Translations under genes and position numbers: made by a program
Source of the DNA: Confluentibacter sediminis
GTDB lineage: Bacteria; Bacteroidota; Bacteroidia; Flavobacteriales; Flavobacteriaceae
Reading direction: 5' to 3'
NCBI RefSeq assembly: GCF_003258355.1
Contig: NZ_QKPO01000006.1
Location: 62,001 to 126,000 of the forward strand
DNA: 64,000 bases
The notes under the pieces: generated by a model
The model's input: only the letters and a program-made list of their open reading frames with translations
Databases searched by the model: none
What the model was told of the DNA's origin: nothing
Part shown: positions 45,629-53,414 of the stretch, in pieces
How the letters are laid out: each line of letters opens with the position of its first letter
How positions within the stretch are numbered: the stretch's first letter is position 1

Positions 45629-45660
45629 TAAGAGTGGATTAATTTATTAATCCACTCTTA
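45629..45660 (-). other. stem-loop between precursor and ATP-grasp gene
   Basis: A 14-bp perfect stem (45629-45642 with 45647-45660, core AGAGTGGATT, four-base loop) lies between the precursor peptide gene and gwsG. The sequence that follows on the - strand is only partly T-rich. It could be a partial terminator or an RNA-processing site that yields more precursor than enzyme mRNA. Confidence 0.6.
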
Positions 45661-45673
45661 AGTTTAAAAAAGT

Positions 45674-45832
45674 TTAATCCCAGTCAGAATCATCTCCATC
45701 ATCTGAAGTTCCTCCATTGCTGCCAATAGTTACAGTATTTTGACTAGAATTTCCTCCATAGCCTCCGTAAATAGTTTTTAGAGACACTTTTTGACATTCA
45801 AACTCTCCAAAATTTAATTTTAATTTTTTCAT
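45674..45832 (-). CDS. gwsA: grasp-with-spasm precursor peptide (graspetide precursor, 52 aa)
   Basis: A 52-codon gene starting at the ATG complementary to 45830-45832. The leader begins MKKLKLNF, typical of Bacteroidota GG-leader precursors, and ends in TIYGG, the probable C39 cut site; a Cys occurs at position 12. The core of about 28 residues has no Lys or Cys, many Ser/Thr and Asn, and ends with the acidic TSDDGDDSDWD. Acidic side chains near Ser/Thr are what ATP-grasp ligases join as omega-esters. It is the first gene of the gws operon, consistent with a precursor. Mature structure is unknown. Confidence 0.82.
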   Translation of the reverse strand: MKKLKLNFGEFECQKVSLKTIYGGYGGNSSQNTVTIGSNGGTSDDGDDSDWD

Positions 45833-45851
45833 AATAGTAAAATTTAATATT

Positions 45852-45859
45852 TATTTTTG
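45852..45859 (+). promoter_or_regulatory. -7-like element for a candidate small RNA
   Basis: TATTTTTG matches TAnnTTTG on the + strand. It lies immediately 5' of a structured segment that ends in an intrinsic terminator. No TTTG is seen at the -33 position. Confidence 0.3.
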
Positions 45860-45863
45860 CCCT

Positions 45864-45950
45864 GAACATTTAACGACCATCAAGGTTTTGGTCTGCCTTT
45901 CGCGAAAAGGATTTTGTTCATGCTCAAAGTTTTTTACTTTGAGCTTTTTT
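45864..45950 (+). ncRNA. candidate structured small RNA upstream of gwsA (or structured gwsA leader)
   Basis: The segment can fold into a three-way junction: outer stem TGAACA/TGTTCA (45863-45868 with 45915-45920), hairpins GACCA/TGGTC (45875-45893) and CCTTT/AAAGG (45896-45910). It is followed by a terminator (GCTCAAAGT stem and T6). A -7-like element precedes it. The arrangement fits a roughly 87-base RNA divergent from and partly antisense to the 5' leader of the precursor gene. The same stems could instead form in the gwsA leader on the other strand. No known RNA family was recognised. Confidence 0.35.
45922..45950 (+). terminator. intrinsic terminator in the intergenic region upstream of gwsA
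   Basis: A 9-bp perfect stem GCTCAAAGT/ACTTTGAGC (45922-45930 with 45936-45944) with a T5 loop is followed by TTTTTT on the + strand. No + strand protein gene ends here, which is why a small RNA was considered. Confidence 0.6.
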
Positions 45951-46502
45951 ATAGATAAGCTTTTCTAATCTTTATTTTTTTTATTTTTCATAATACTATC
46001 TATAAAATCATATTGTAATCATTGGTTTTAACATATGTATAGTGATATCTTTTCTCAATTTTTACAATTAAAGTTGTTTTGTTGTGCTTATGCAATGCGT
46101 CTGAAATATACAATAACATTGAGTCTTAGGGATGAGCGACGATGTTGTTTTCGAAATATTTTTTGATGGTTTAAATTGAAGGAGTTCTAAAAATCTCTTT
46201 GTTGCATAAACGCAATTATTCATAACTGTGGTAGTTTAGTTGATGAGAGATGTTCAAATTTAGTAAATATAAAGTATAAAAAAAGTAAATTATATAAAAA
46301 ATCTTATTTTTAACATATTTATAATACTATATTAATTGATTTTTAATATTACAATAATTATATATTAATAGGAAATTACTAGTAATATTAGTGCTTAGGT
46401 ACAAATAAATATTATAATATTTCAGTAATTAAAGTTATTGGGTAGTGGTAATTAATACAAAAATTAACCTCATATTTTATCATTCTAATTAGTAGTAACC
46501 CT
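45951..46502. other. AT-rich intergenic stretch without recognised gene
   Basis: About 550 bp between the precursor gene region and the phosphatase gene. A - strand -7 match (TAAATTTG at 46262-46255) could be the gwsA promoter, giving a leader of over 400 bases. TTATGCAA at 46088-46095 and TTGCATAA at 46202-46209 are inverted with respect to each other. A 43-codon + strand ORF at 46035-46166 has no supporting features. Otherwise nothing is seen. Confidence 0.4.
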
Positions 46503-46510
46503 TAGTTTTG
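46503..46510 (+). promoter_or_regulatory. -7 promoter element of the phosphatase gene
   Basis: TAGTTTTG matches TAnnTTTG, 13 bp before the ATG at 46524, implying a very short leader, which is common in this phylum. Confidence 0.4.
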
Positions 46511-46523
46511 CAAAAAACAGATT

Positions 46524-47255
46524 ATGAGTATATATGTTATTGGAGATATTCACGGTGGATTGAAGGCATTAATCCAATTGTTGAATAAAATGGAAATTAA
46601 GGATGAAGATCAACTCATTTTTTTGGGTGATTATGTGGATGGATGGAGCGAATCGGCTCAAGTCATTCAGTTTTTAAGAGAATTATCTGAAAAAATAAAT
46701 TGCATTTTTATAAAAGGGAATCATGATGCTTGGTGCGAAACGTGGTTAAAAACGGATTATGTAAATCCTACTTGGTATATGCATGGAGGCAAAGAAACCA
46801 TAGAAAGCTATGTGAATTTCTCTAAAGAGGTGAAAGAACAACATCTTCTGTTTTTTCAGAATATGCCATTATATCATATAGACGATAAAAACAGATTGTT
46901 TATTCACGCTGGTTTTACCTCCATGCATGGCGTAGAAAAAGAAGTTGTTAAAGAAACGTTTTATTACGACCGAACACTTTGGGAAATGGCGTTGTCGTTA
47001 GATAAAAATATTAGTCAAGATTCCGAATTATATCCAAATCGATTAAAGCATTATAGCGAAATTTTTATCGGGCATACACCAACCATAAATTTTAATTCTT
47101 ATGAGCCCATGAATGCAGCCAATGTTTGGAATGTAGATACGGGAGCTACGTTTTATGGAAAACTATCAGGGATGAATATTGATACCAAAGATTTTTTTCA
47201 AAGTGATGTTGTAAGAACTCTATACCCTAACGAAATGGGTAGAAATAAGGTTTAG
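46524..47255 (+). CDS. calcineurin-like metallophosphatase (PrpA-type serine/threonine phosphatase)
   Basis: A 243-residue phosphatase with all dimetal motifs of the PPP/PrpA branch: GDIHGG at the N-terminus, GDYVDGW, GNHDAW, and the late HAG and GHTP. It is cytoplasmic, without signal peptide. Members dephosphorylate proteins or diadenosine tetraphosphate; the sequence does not tell which. It is a single gene whose stop overlaps the stop of the convergent arsenosugar operon by 4 bp. Confidence 0.88.
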   Translation: MSIYVIGDIHGGLKALIQLLNKMEIKDEDQLIFLGDYVDGWSESAQVIQFLRELSEKINCIFIKGNHDAWCETWLKTDYVNPTWYMHGGKETIESYVNFSKEVKEQHLLFFQNMPLYHIDDKNRLFIHAGFTSMHGVEKEVVKETFYYDRTLWEMALSLDKNISQDSELYPNRLKHYSEIFIGHTPTINFNSYEPMNAANVWNVDTGATFYGKLSGMNIDTKDFFQSDVVRTLYPNEMGRNKV

Positions 47256-48031
47256 CAAATATGTTTTTTGTAATATTGGTAAAGTGTTTCGGCATCTGCA
47301 CCCAGCCATTTTTTTATATGAATTGTCCAAAAGTGATATTGTAATTTAAAAACACCATGTTTTTCATATAATCTCGCTGAAGTTTGTAGTTTTTTATTAA
47401 TAACTACAAAAGCATTTCTTTTATATAGCTCGTTGACTATAACCGAATCTTCACAGACTATGTAGTTTTCGTCAAAGCCCCCAATATCGCTAAAAAGAGC
47501 TTTAGTAATAAATAAACTTTGGTCGCCGCCTCTGCATATTTTCCAATTGAACTGTGTAAACCAACTGGCTAATTTTAACCACCAATGCTTGCTATCGAAC
47601 TGCATTCTAAAGCAACCAGCGTTATGCCCTTTTTTTTTGTTGTTAATAATGAATTGGTCGAAATTTTTAGGAGGAAACGAATCGGCATGTAAAAAATAAA
47701 GGATTTTTCCTTTTGCTTTTTTTGCGCCAAAATTCATTTGTTTGGCGCGCCCTTTTTTAGAGTTTAAAAGCAGGATGTCTGGTCGAGTGTTTTTGCTTTT
47801 CAAAAATGTATTGAGACCTTTTTGATTTGCTTTTCGATACAATGCTTTGCTAGGATCAGAGTCCCTTGAATTAATAAAATCATTGACTATGTTTTGTGAA
47901 TTATCCGTACTTCCGCCATCAATAACTATTATTTCAAAGATGTTTTTTGGGTTAGAATTATCTAGCAAATATGGTAGCAATTTACCAATATTTTTTTCTT
48001 CGTTTAAAATGGGGATTATAATGCTTATCAT
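47252..48031 (-). CDS. TIGR04283-type arsenosugar-locus glycosyltransferase
   Basis: A 259-residue family 2 glycosyltransferase: SIIIPILNEEKNIG, IVIDGGSTDNS, the family-specific KGRAKQMNFGA, FLHADSFPP and the late CEDSVIVNEL. The HADSFPP and GRAKQMN motifs mark the group found in arsenosugar loci. About 50 residues separate the STDNS and GRAKQMN motifs, which seems some 20 more than is usual, so an insertion is likely there. It ends the arsenosugar operon, 31 bp after the DUF547 gene. Confidence 0.82.
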   Translation of the reverse strand: MISIIIPILNEEKNIGKLLPYLLDNSNPKNIFEIIVIDGGSTDNSQNIVNDFINSRDSDPSKALYRKANQKGLNTFLKSKNTRPDILLLNSKKGRAKQMNFGAKKAKGKILYFLHADSFPPKNFDQFIINNKKKGHNAGCFRMQFDSKHWWLKLASWFTQFNWKICRGGDQSLFITKALFSDIGGFDENYIVCEDSVIVNELYKRNAFVVINKKLQTSARLYEKHGVFKLQYHFWTIHIKKWLGADAETLYQYYKKHIC

Positions 48032-48062
48032 ACGTTCCTATACATAAGGATGATATTTCGAT

Positions 48063-48764
48063 TTACTCATTTAAAGCCCAATGGTAATCTTTATATTTTA
48101 TTTTGGCATTTTCTGAAATTTTAATGGTTGAATATCGATTTAAAAAATCAATCAACGAACCACCTTGTTTAAAATCCTTTGAAAACCATTGAAAAATTTT
48201 TGAAAGTTGAAGATGGTTTTCACTGATGTTATTTCTGTTGGAGTCAGCTAAAAACGCTTGGGTGGCTTTAGTGAGTTGCGCGTCTAATTTTGATGCCACA
48301 TAAGCTTCATTTTGCAATTTCGGACAAGAATATGAAGCGCAAACTATAGCAAAATGAATACGTGGTTCATTCATTTTTATTAAAATGTCATGTTCGATTT
48401 CATCTAAATTATACCATTTGTTTCCTAATTTCCATAGTCGTTGTTCCCAGGGATTTTTTATGTCTTTTATGCTTTTTATAGGATAATTGCGTAAAATTAA
48501 ATCGACTGTCAAGGCATTATAGGCATTAATCCAATAAGCTAATTTTTCGTTTTTTGACCAATTATCTTTTGGTGTGTTTTCACTTAAATAAGCAATATAG
48601 TTGCTTAATGATTTTCTGTCTTTTTTGAGGTTTTGATAGTCAACTTGTTCGTTTTCAGATACGTACTTTTGTAAAATAGTAGTCCACTGTGAATGGTCAA
48701 AACTTTGAGCATGGATTGAAAATCCTAAAATGAAAAAAACTATTCCTGCAACTAATTTTGACAT
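48063..48764 (-). CDS. DUF547 domain protein, secreted
   Basis: A 233-residue protein with a signal peptide (hydrophobic residues 4-17, then SIHAQ). The DUF547 core is recognisable by NEKLAYWINAYNALTV, the NPWEQRLWKLGNKWYNLDEIEH segment and PRIHFAIVCASYSCPKL. The function of this domain is not known with certainty; a Cys-His pattern suggests a thiol-type enzyme fold. Its start overlaps the end of the sterol-desaturase gene by one base. DUF547 genes are common members of arsenosugar operons. Confidence 0.82.
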   Translation of the reverse strand: MSKLVAGIVFFILGFSIHAQSFDHSQWTTILQKYVSENEQVDYQNLKKDRKSLSNYIAYLSENTPKDNWSKNEKLAYWINAYNALTVDLILRNYPIKSIKDIKNPWEQRLWKLGNKWYNLDEIEHDILIKMNEPRIHFAIVCASYSCPKLQNEAYVASKLDAQLTKATQAFLADSNRNNISENHLQLSKIFQWFSKDFKQGGSLIDFLNRYSTIKISENAKIKYKDYHWALNE

Positions 48765-49648
48765 TACTTTTTGTTTAATGGATATAGCTCCTGACTGATA
48801 AAATCCTTTGGGAAATCTTCATCACCTTCAAAGCCCAATTCAATATCTCTTCCGCTATGCGGGATATGAACTGTTTTGAAAATATAATCCCAAATGCTTA
48901 ATGTTAGACCAAAATTTACGCCAAACCTTGCCTGTTTAGGAAGTTGTTTGGAATGATGCCAAATATGCATTTTAGGATTATTGAAGATATATTTAAAAGG
49001 GCCATAGTTCCAGCCCAAATTAGCATGATTCAAATGTCCGATAACTATGTTGAAAAAATGAACAATAGCAATATCTTGTGCGTTAAACCCACCAATAATG
49101 GCAAGGGGTATATATCGGATTGAGTTATAAACGACAGGTTCCATCCAATGATAGCGCAAATGGGCTGCAAACCCCATTTCTTTAACGCTATGATGTACTT
49201 TATGAAAATTCCAAAGCAAAGGCACGCGATGTAATAATCGATGGGTATTCCATTGCACAAAATCGTTTACAATGAATAAAATAAATAAACCTAACCATTT
49301 AGGTAAGTTATTGGAATCAAAAAGTTTAAAACTTGAAATGGATAACCCCACCATTTTTAAAATATCATTTAGAATGGCTTCAGCGGTATTTGAAAGTGCT
49401 ATGAGTACCATTAAATTAAGTAGAAAGAAATTGAAGAACATGTAAAATGTATCCAACAAAAAATCTTTCCGAAAAATGGATTGATTTTTCCGCCAAGGAA
49501 ATATAATTTCAAGCAACCAAACTAATAATGAAATAGCAATTAAACCATAAAAATAGTTATCCCAGTGATTGATTGAAATTAACTCGTGTTTTAAGTAATT
49601 CCAATAACCAGAATATGATTTTTTTATGAGTTCAATATATTTTTCCAT
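48764..49648 (-). CDS. sterol desaturase/fatty-acid hydroxylase-family membrane protein
   Basis: An approximately 294-residue integral membrane di-iron protein. It has several hydrophobic segments and the histidine clusters HRLLH, HKVHH (in WNFHKVHHSV) and the late HIWHH. The ATG at 49732 would add 28 poorly conserved residues encoded in a palindromic spacer, so the ATG at 49648 (MEKYIELIKK) is preferred. Family members hydroxylate or desaturate sterols, fatty acids or ether lipids. In an arsenosugar operon it may act on the lipid part of an arsenolipid, but this is inference. Confidence 0.82.
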   Translation of the reverse strand: MEKYIELIKKSYSGYWNYLKHELISINHWDNYFYGLIAISLLVWLLEIIFPWRKNQSIFRKDFLLDTFYMFFNFFLLNLMVLIALSNTAEAILNDILKMVGLSISSFKLFDSNNLPKWLGLFILFIVNDFVQWNTHRLLHRVPLLWNFHKVHHSVKEMGFAAHLRYHWMEPVVYNSIRYIPLAIIGGFNAQDIAIVHFFNIVIGHLNHANLGWNYGPFKYIFNNPKMHIWHHSKQLPKQARFGVNFGLTLSIWDYIFKTVHIPHSGRDIELGFEGDEDFPKDFISQELYPLNKK

Positions 49649-49722
49649 GCTACTTCCTGCAAAGGCAGAAAACTGTATTTTGAATTCAATTAGATAAAAA
49701 AGATTCCTGTTTTCGCAGGCAT
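49649..49722. repeat. spacer with two palindromic TTCCTG...CAG units
   Basis: The 74-bp spacer contains TTCCTGCAAAGGCAG and GATTCCTGTTTTCGCAGG, each able to form a short CCTG/CAGG hairpin. This type of intergenic palindrome is common in flavobacteria; whether it is a dispersed repeat cannot be tested here. Confidence 0.35.
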
Positions 49723-50691
49723 TTAACAACACCCACCACCATCATAATGATAGGTGGATCTACTAATAAAAATATCATCTCGACCCAAACTAGCCAAAGC
49801 ACCCGCAGTTTTATCACAAATAGCCAAAGGTTGATTTTTTAGTAAAACATGTCCTTTTTTATCATCAAAATAATCAGCATCCCCGTAATAAATAGCGGCT
49901 TTTCCTGTAAAAATACATGGGCCATCGGCAGGCATGGGGTCTTTTATGGCAGCCACTTCAATAGATTCTATATAAATCAATGCATCAGTTGCGTAATGTT
50001 TTGGGTCTAAAATCCGGTATGGTTTTCTAGCTCTAATTTCTATGGTTCCAAAACCAGCATCAGTGAGCATTTTTACATAGTCAGCTATTGGTAAACTGCC
50101 ACTAAGGCATAATGCGCGAAGCCTATCATCATTTCTTAGATCATCATTCATAGGTTGTTCACAAGTGGGGTCGCTCATTACCAATTTACCGTGAGGTTTT
50201 AACACCCGATACATTTCAGCAATAGCTTTTTTTAAATCATCAGCTTTAAAAATATTGAACAAACAGTTTTGAGCAGCCACATCAATGCTGTTGTCTTCAA
50301 CAGGAAGATGCATGGCATCCCCTTTTTTAAGGTCAACAAACTCACTTTTAAACCAAGGGTTTAATTTTTCAGCTTCAATGAAGTTTTTACGGGAAGCTTC
50401 TAGCATTTCATCAACTACATCAATCCCAATAACACCACTTTTTTGACGATTAAAATATGAGAACTGCAATAATTCCATACCGCCACCAACACCAACATAA
50501 AGCATTTTTGGGTTGTTGGTTAAATCACGTGCATGTACGGTACTACCACAACCATAATTCATTTCCTGCATGATTTTAGGGATTTTAAGCCCAGGAAGTT
50601 CCCAAATGGGGTTTGTGGTGCAGCATAAACCAACATCTGGTGTTAAGGCTGCTTCTTTATATACGTTATGTGTGGTTTCTAAATAGCTCAT
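49723..50691 (-). CDS. arsM: arsenosugar biosynthesis arsenite methyltransferase ArsM
   Basis: A 322-residue SAM-dependent methyltransferase. Conserved cysteines occur at GLCCTTNP (Cys23-24), NYGCGST (Cys48) and DPTCEQPM; the SAM-binding loop is LYVGVGGGMELL and the motif VIGIDVVDEML follows. The C-terminus ends in GGGCC, a likely arsenic-binding cysteine pair. It would methylate arsenite to dimethylarsenate, the precursor for ArsS. The gene is flanked by PNP and sterol-desaturase genes. Confidence 0.93.
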   Translation of the reverse strand: MSYLETTHNVYKEAALTPDVGLCCTTNPIWELPGLKIPKIMQEMNYGCGSTVHARDLTNNPKMLYVGVGGGMELLQFSYFNRQKSGVIGIDVVDEMLEASRKNFIEAEKLNPWFKSEFVDLKKGDAMHLPVEDNSIDVAAQNCLFNIFKADDLKKAIAEMYRVLKPHGKLVMSDPTCEQPMNDDLRNDDRLRALCLSGSLPIADYVKMLTDAGFGTIEIRARKPYRILDPKHYATDALIYIESIEVAAIKDPMPADGPCIFTGKAAIYYGDADYFDDKKGHVLLKNQPLAICDKTAGALASLGRDDIFISRSTYHYDGGGCC

Positions 50692-50770
50692 TTTTTTAGA
50701 TTATTAGATATTAGCCCGCTTCACTGTTAGACTTCATTCTAGTTTGTAATTCTTAGAGGCTGATGACTAT

Positions 50771-51583
50771 TTAAAGTGTTTTAATCAATTCTTTAAAAAG
50801 CGTAATCATATTTGGTTCTGCTTTTTCTGCCATGCCTATAATTTCTGATATATCCACAGGTTTTAAATTATCTGGATCGCATTCATCTGTTAAAACAGAA
50901 ACAGCTGCTACTTTTAATTTTAAATGATTGGCAACAATAATTTCTGGTACGGTGCTCATGCCTACGGCATCGGCTCCCAGAATTTTTAGCATGCGGTATT
51001 CGGCTCTGGTTTCCAATTGCGGTCCAACCACACTAGCATACACACCTTCATGAAGTTTGATGTTATTGGCCTTGGCAATGCTTTTAAATTGTGAATTGAT
51101 TTCAGCATCATACGGTGCGCTCATATCTGCAAAACGCTCCCCTAAATGTTCTACACCTTTAAAAGCTAGTGGAGAGTTTCCTTGAAGGTTGATATGGTCT
51201 TCAATCAACATTAATTCGCCTTTTTTGAAATTAAGATTGATGGCACCAGCCGCATTGGAAACCAATAAAGTTTTTATGCCTAGTTTTTCCATAATGCGAA
51301 TAGGGTAAGTAACATCTTGTAGCGAATAGCCTTCATAAAAATGAAAACGTCCTTGCATCACAATCACTTTTTTACCTCCTAAAATACCGTAAATTAGTTT
51401 GCCTTTATGAAATTCTACGGTTGCAGTTGGGAAGTTTGGAATGTGGTTATAGCTAGCTTCTTTTATGATGTCAACGTCATTTAATAGTTCTCCTAACCCA
51501 GTACCTAGAATGATGCCAATTTCAGGGTTATCAAAGCCTTTGCCTTGTAAATAGTCTACGGTTTCTTCTATATATTTAATCAT
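50771..51583 (-). CDS. purine-nucleoside phosphorylase
   Basis: A 270-residue trimeric-type purine nucleoside phosphorylase. It shows the phosphate-binding GTGLGEL, GRFHFYEGY, the NAAGAINL loop, and the base-binding GADAVGMSTVPE segment. It cleaves (deoxy)nucleosides at the glycosidic bond. In arsenosugar pathways a nucleoside phosphorylase is thought to remove adenine from the adenosyl-arsenic intermediate made by ArsS; location between the glycosyltransferase and arsM fits. Confidence 0.93.
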   Translation of the reverse strand: MIKYIEETVDYLQGKGFDNPEIGIILGTGLGELLNDVDIIKEASYNHIPNFPTATVEFHKGKLIYGILGGKKVIVMQGRFHFYEGYSLQDVTYPIRIMEKLGIKTLLVSNAAGAINLNFKKGELMLIEDHINLQGNSPLAFKGVEHLGERFADMSAPYDAEINSQFKSIAKANNIKLHEGVYASVVGPQLETRAEYRMLKILGADAVGMSTVPEIIVANHLKLKVAAVSVLTDECDPDNLKPVDISEIIGMAEKAEPNMITLFKELIKTL

Positions 51584-51620
51584 TTAATTATTTGATTTTA
51601 TTGCAATTACAAATGAGATT

Positions 51621-52268
51621 TTATGCTATGAAATCTTCATAGGTATCTATATCATTTAATGCTTCTAAAGTAGTAAATGATTTGTTCTTATTATTTAATT
51701 CTTTTATGGTTTCTTCCAATAGATTGGTAGTGCTCCATGGTTTATTTTTAAAAAGGCCTACATTCATTTTGGACAGTCCCAATAAATAATAACCACCATC
51801 TTTTGCAGGACCTATAACCACCTCATTTGTGTTTAAGTCTTTATAAGCTGTGTTAATGTGATGTGGTCTTAGTTCAAATAAATCGCTACCAATAATAATA
51901 ACTTTATCATAACCCATTTGAAAGAGTTCTAAAAAAGCATTCTCCATTTTAACGCCTAAATCACCCTCAGATTGTACTTTTTTTCTAAAAATGTTATCAT
52001 CCCAAATATCGTTTTTTTGAATAGTTTTAGAGTAAAAAACGAATCTGTCTGCAGGAATGTTTTTAGCAACAGTAGCCGTATGTAATAGTAGGTGTTTATA
52101 TATTTCTAATGCCGTTTCATCGCCAACAGTTTCTGCAAGACGTGTTTTACATTTACCCAGTTCTGGATTTCTAGCGAAGATAATTAGTGCATTTTTTGAT
52201 GTTGGAAAATAAAAATTAGCAATCATATCTTGATTGTCCTCAGTGTCATTGTTACTTAAAATTCCCAT
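51621..52268 (-). CDS. TIGR04282-type arsenosugar biosynthesis glycosyltransferase
   Basis: An approximately 215-residue GT-A-type transferase: ALIIFARNPELGKCKTRLA near the N-terminus, then VIIIGSDLFELRPHHI with its metal-binding Asp, GPAKDGGYYLLGL and KPWSTTNLLEETI. This pattern is the DUF2064 group found in arsenosugar loci. The ATG at 52268 (MGILSNND) is chosen because the earlier one at 52316 lies inside the arsS gene. It probably builds or modifies the sugar aglycone of arsenosugars. Confidence 0.85.
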   Translation of the reverse strand: MGILSNNDTEDNQDMIANFYFPTSKNALIIFARNPELGKCKTRLAETVGDETALEIYKHLLLHTATVAKNIPADRFVFYSKTIQKNDIWDDNIFRKKVQSEGDLGVKMENAFLELFQMGYDKVIIIGSDLFELRPHHINTAYKDLNTNEVVIGPAKDGGYYLLGLSKMNVGLFKNKPWSTTNLLEETIKELNNKNKSFTTLEALNDIDTYEDFIA

Positions 52269-52294
52269 GTCATTATTTTTTAATAATATTATTT

Positions 52295-53347
52295 TTATGT
52301 TACGCTGCCTTGGCAACTACTACCTGCACCAGCGGTACAGCCATAGCAATGTTGTGAAATGACGATGTCTCGTCCTTTTAATAAGTCTTCATTGTATTCA
52401 GAGATATGTTTTATTTTATTATTTATAGGCAGCCCCAGCATTTGATTGAAGTCGCAATCGTATAAATAACCGTCCCAGCTAACAGAAATGGTATTGGTAC
52501 ACATCACGTTGGCAACAGCAGCAGGATTGTAAGCTTCTACTAATGTATACATATAATCTTCATAATTATCAGAAGCTATTAAATAATCTAAAAACCGACT
52601 AATAGGTAAATTGGTAATAGCGAATAAATTGTGGAATTGAATATCAAAATCGTCTTTTAAAGCCTTTTTGAAATCTTTTTCTAAGGACATTTGATTTCCT
52701 GGTAAAAATGCCCCCGATGGGTTATAAACCAAATCTAATTTTAAAGGGCTGTTTGGCATACCATACCCAATGGCATTCAACATTTTTAAAGCGTTTATAG
52801 ATGCATCAAAAACACCGGTGCCTCGTTGTTTGTCTGTTTTTCCACGCGTCCAATGCGGCATGGAACTTACCACATGAATGTTGTGTTTTTTAAAGAACTC
52901 AGGTAAATCGTTGTATTTTTTGTTGGCGGTCATAATGGTTAGGTTAGAGCGAACCATAACATCTTCAACACCAACTTTACTAGCTTCTTCAACAAACCAT
53001 CTAAAATCTGGATTCATTTCTGGGGCACCGCCCGTTAAATCTAAAGTATGTGCGCCGGTTTTTTTTATAACCTCCAAACATTGCTGCATGGTTGTTCTAG
53101 TCATAATTTCTTTTCGGTCGGGACCAGCATCTACATGACAATGTTCACAAACCTGGTTGCACATATAACCCACATTTATTTGAAGAACCTCTAGTTTTTT
53201 CGCTTTAAGTGGAAATTGATTGGTTTCAGAAATTTTATTCTTAAAAGTCGGCAAATCACCAGTTTTAAAAATGCCATTAGATAAAATCTCTAATTGTTTA
53301 TGGGTATTGGCAAGTTCACTTTCGCGCTTGTGTAGGGACTTAATCAT
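52295..53347 (-). CDS. arsS: arsenosugar biosynthesis radical SAM protein ArsS
   Basis: A 350-residue radical-SAM enzyme. The cluster motif is CNQVCEHCHVDAG (Cys63, Cys67, Cys70), followed by LDLTGGAPEMNP, and the C-terminal cysteine-rich HCYGCTAGAGSSCQG that marks ArsS. It transfers the 5'-deoxyadenosyl group to dimethylated arsenic, forming the first arsenosugar skeleton. It lies between the peroxidase-like protein gene and the TIGR04282-type glycosyltransferase gene. Confidence 0.94.
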   Translation of the reverse strand: MIKSLHKRESELANTHKQLEILSNGIFKTGDLPTFKNKISETNQFPLKAKKLEVLQINVGYMCNQVCEHCHVDAGPDRKEIMTRTTMQQCLEVIKKTGAHTLDLTGGAPEMNPDFRWFVEEASKVGVEDVMVRSNLTIMTANKKYNDLPEFFKKHNIHVVSSMPHWTRGKTDKQRGTGVFDASINALKMLNAIGYGMPNSPLKLDLVYNPSGAFLPGNQMSLEKDFKKALKDDFDIQFHNLFAITNLPISRFLDYLIASDNYEDYMYTLVEAYNPAAVANVMCTNTISVSWDGYLYDCDFNQMLGLPINNKIKHISEYNEDLLKGRDIVISQHCYGCTAGAGSSCQGSVT

Positions 53348-53385
53348 ACTTAGTTTTATTTAGAAATCCTTCGGCTTCTCTTTAG

Positions 53386-53406
53386 CCATTTTAAAAATCA
53401 AAATGG
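53386..53406 (-). other. intercistronic hairpin in arsenosugar operon
   Basis: CCATTTT and AAAATGG form a 7-bp stem with a seven-base loop between the peroxidase-like gene and arsS. It is not followed by a T-run on the - strand. Confidence 0.3.
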
Positions 53407-53414
53407 ATCTCTGC

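Noticed and set aside
46035-46166. 43-codon + strand ORF in the long intergenic region
   Set aside because: No family resemblance, no promoter or start signal and an unnatural composition (Cys-Cys, Arg-rich); it is probably chance.
46088-46209. TTATGCAA/TTGCATAA pair as ends of an insertion sequence
   Set aside because: Only 8 bp arms, no target duplication and no transposase remnant between them.
49649-49732. 28 extra N-terminal residues for the sterol-desaturase-like protein
   Set aside because: The extension is encoded by a palindromic intergenic spacer and overlaps arsM; the ATG at 49648 gives a more natural start.
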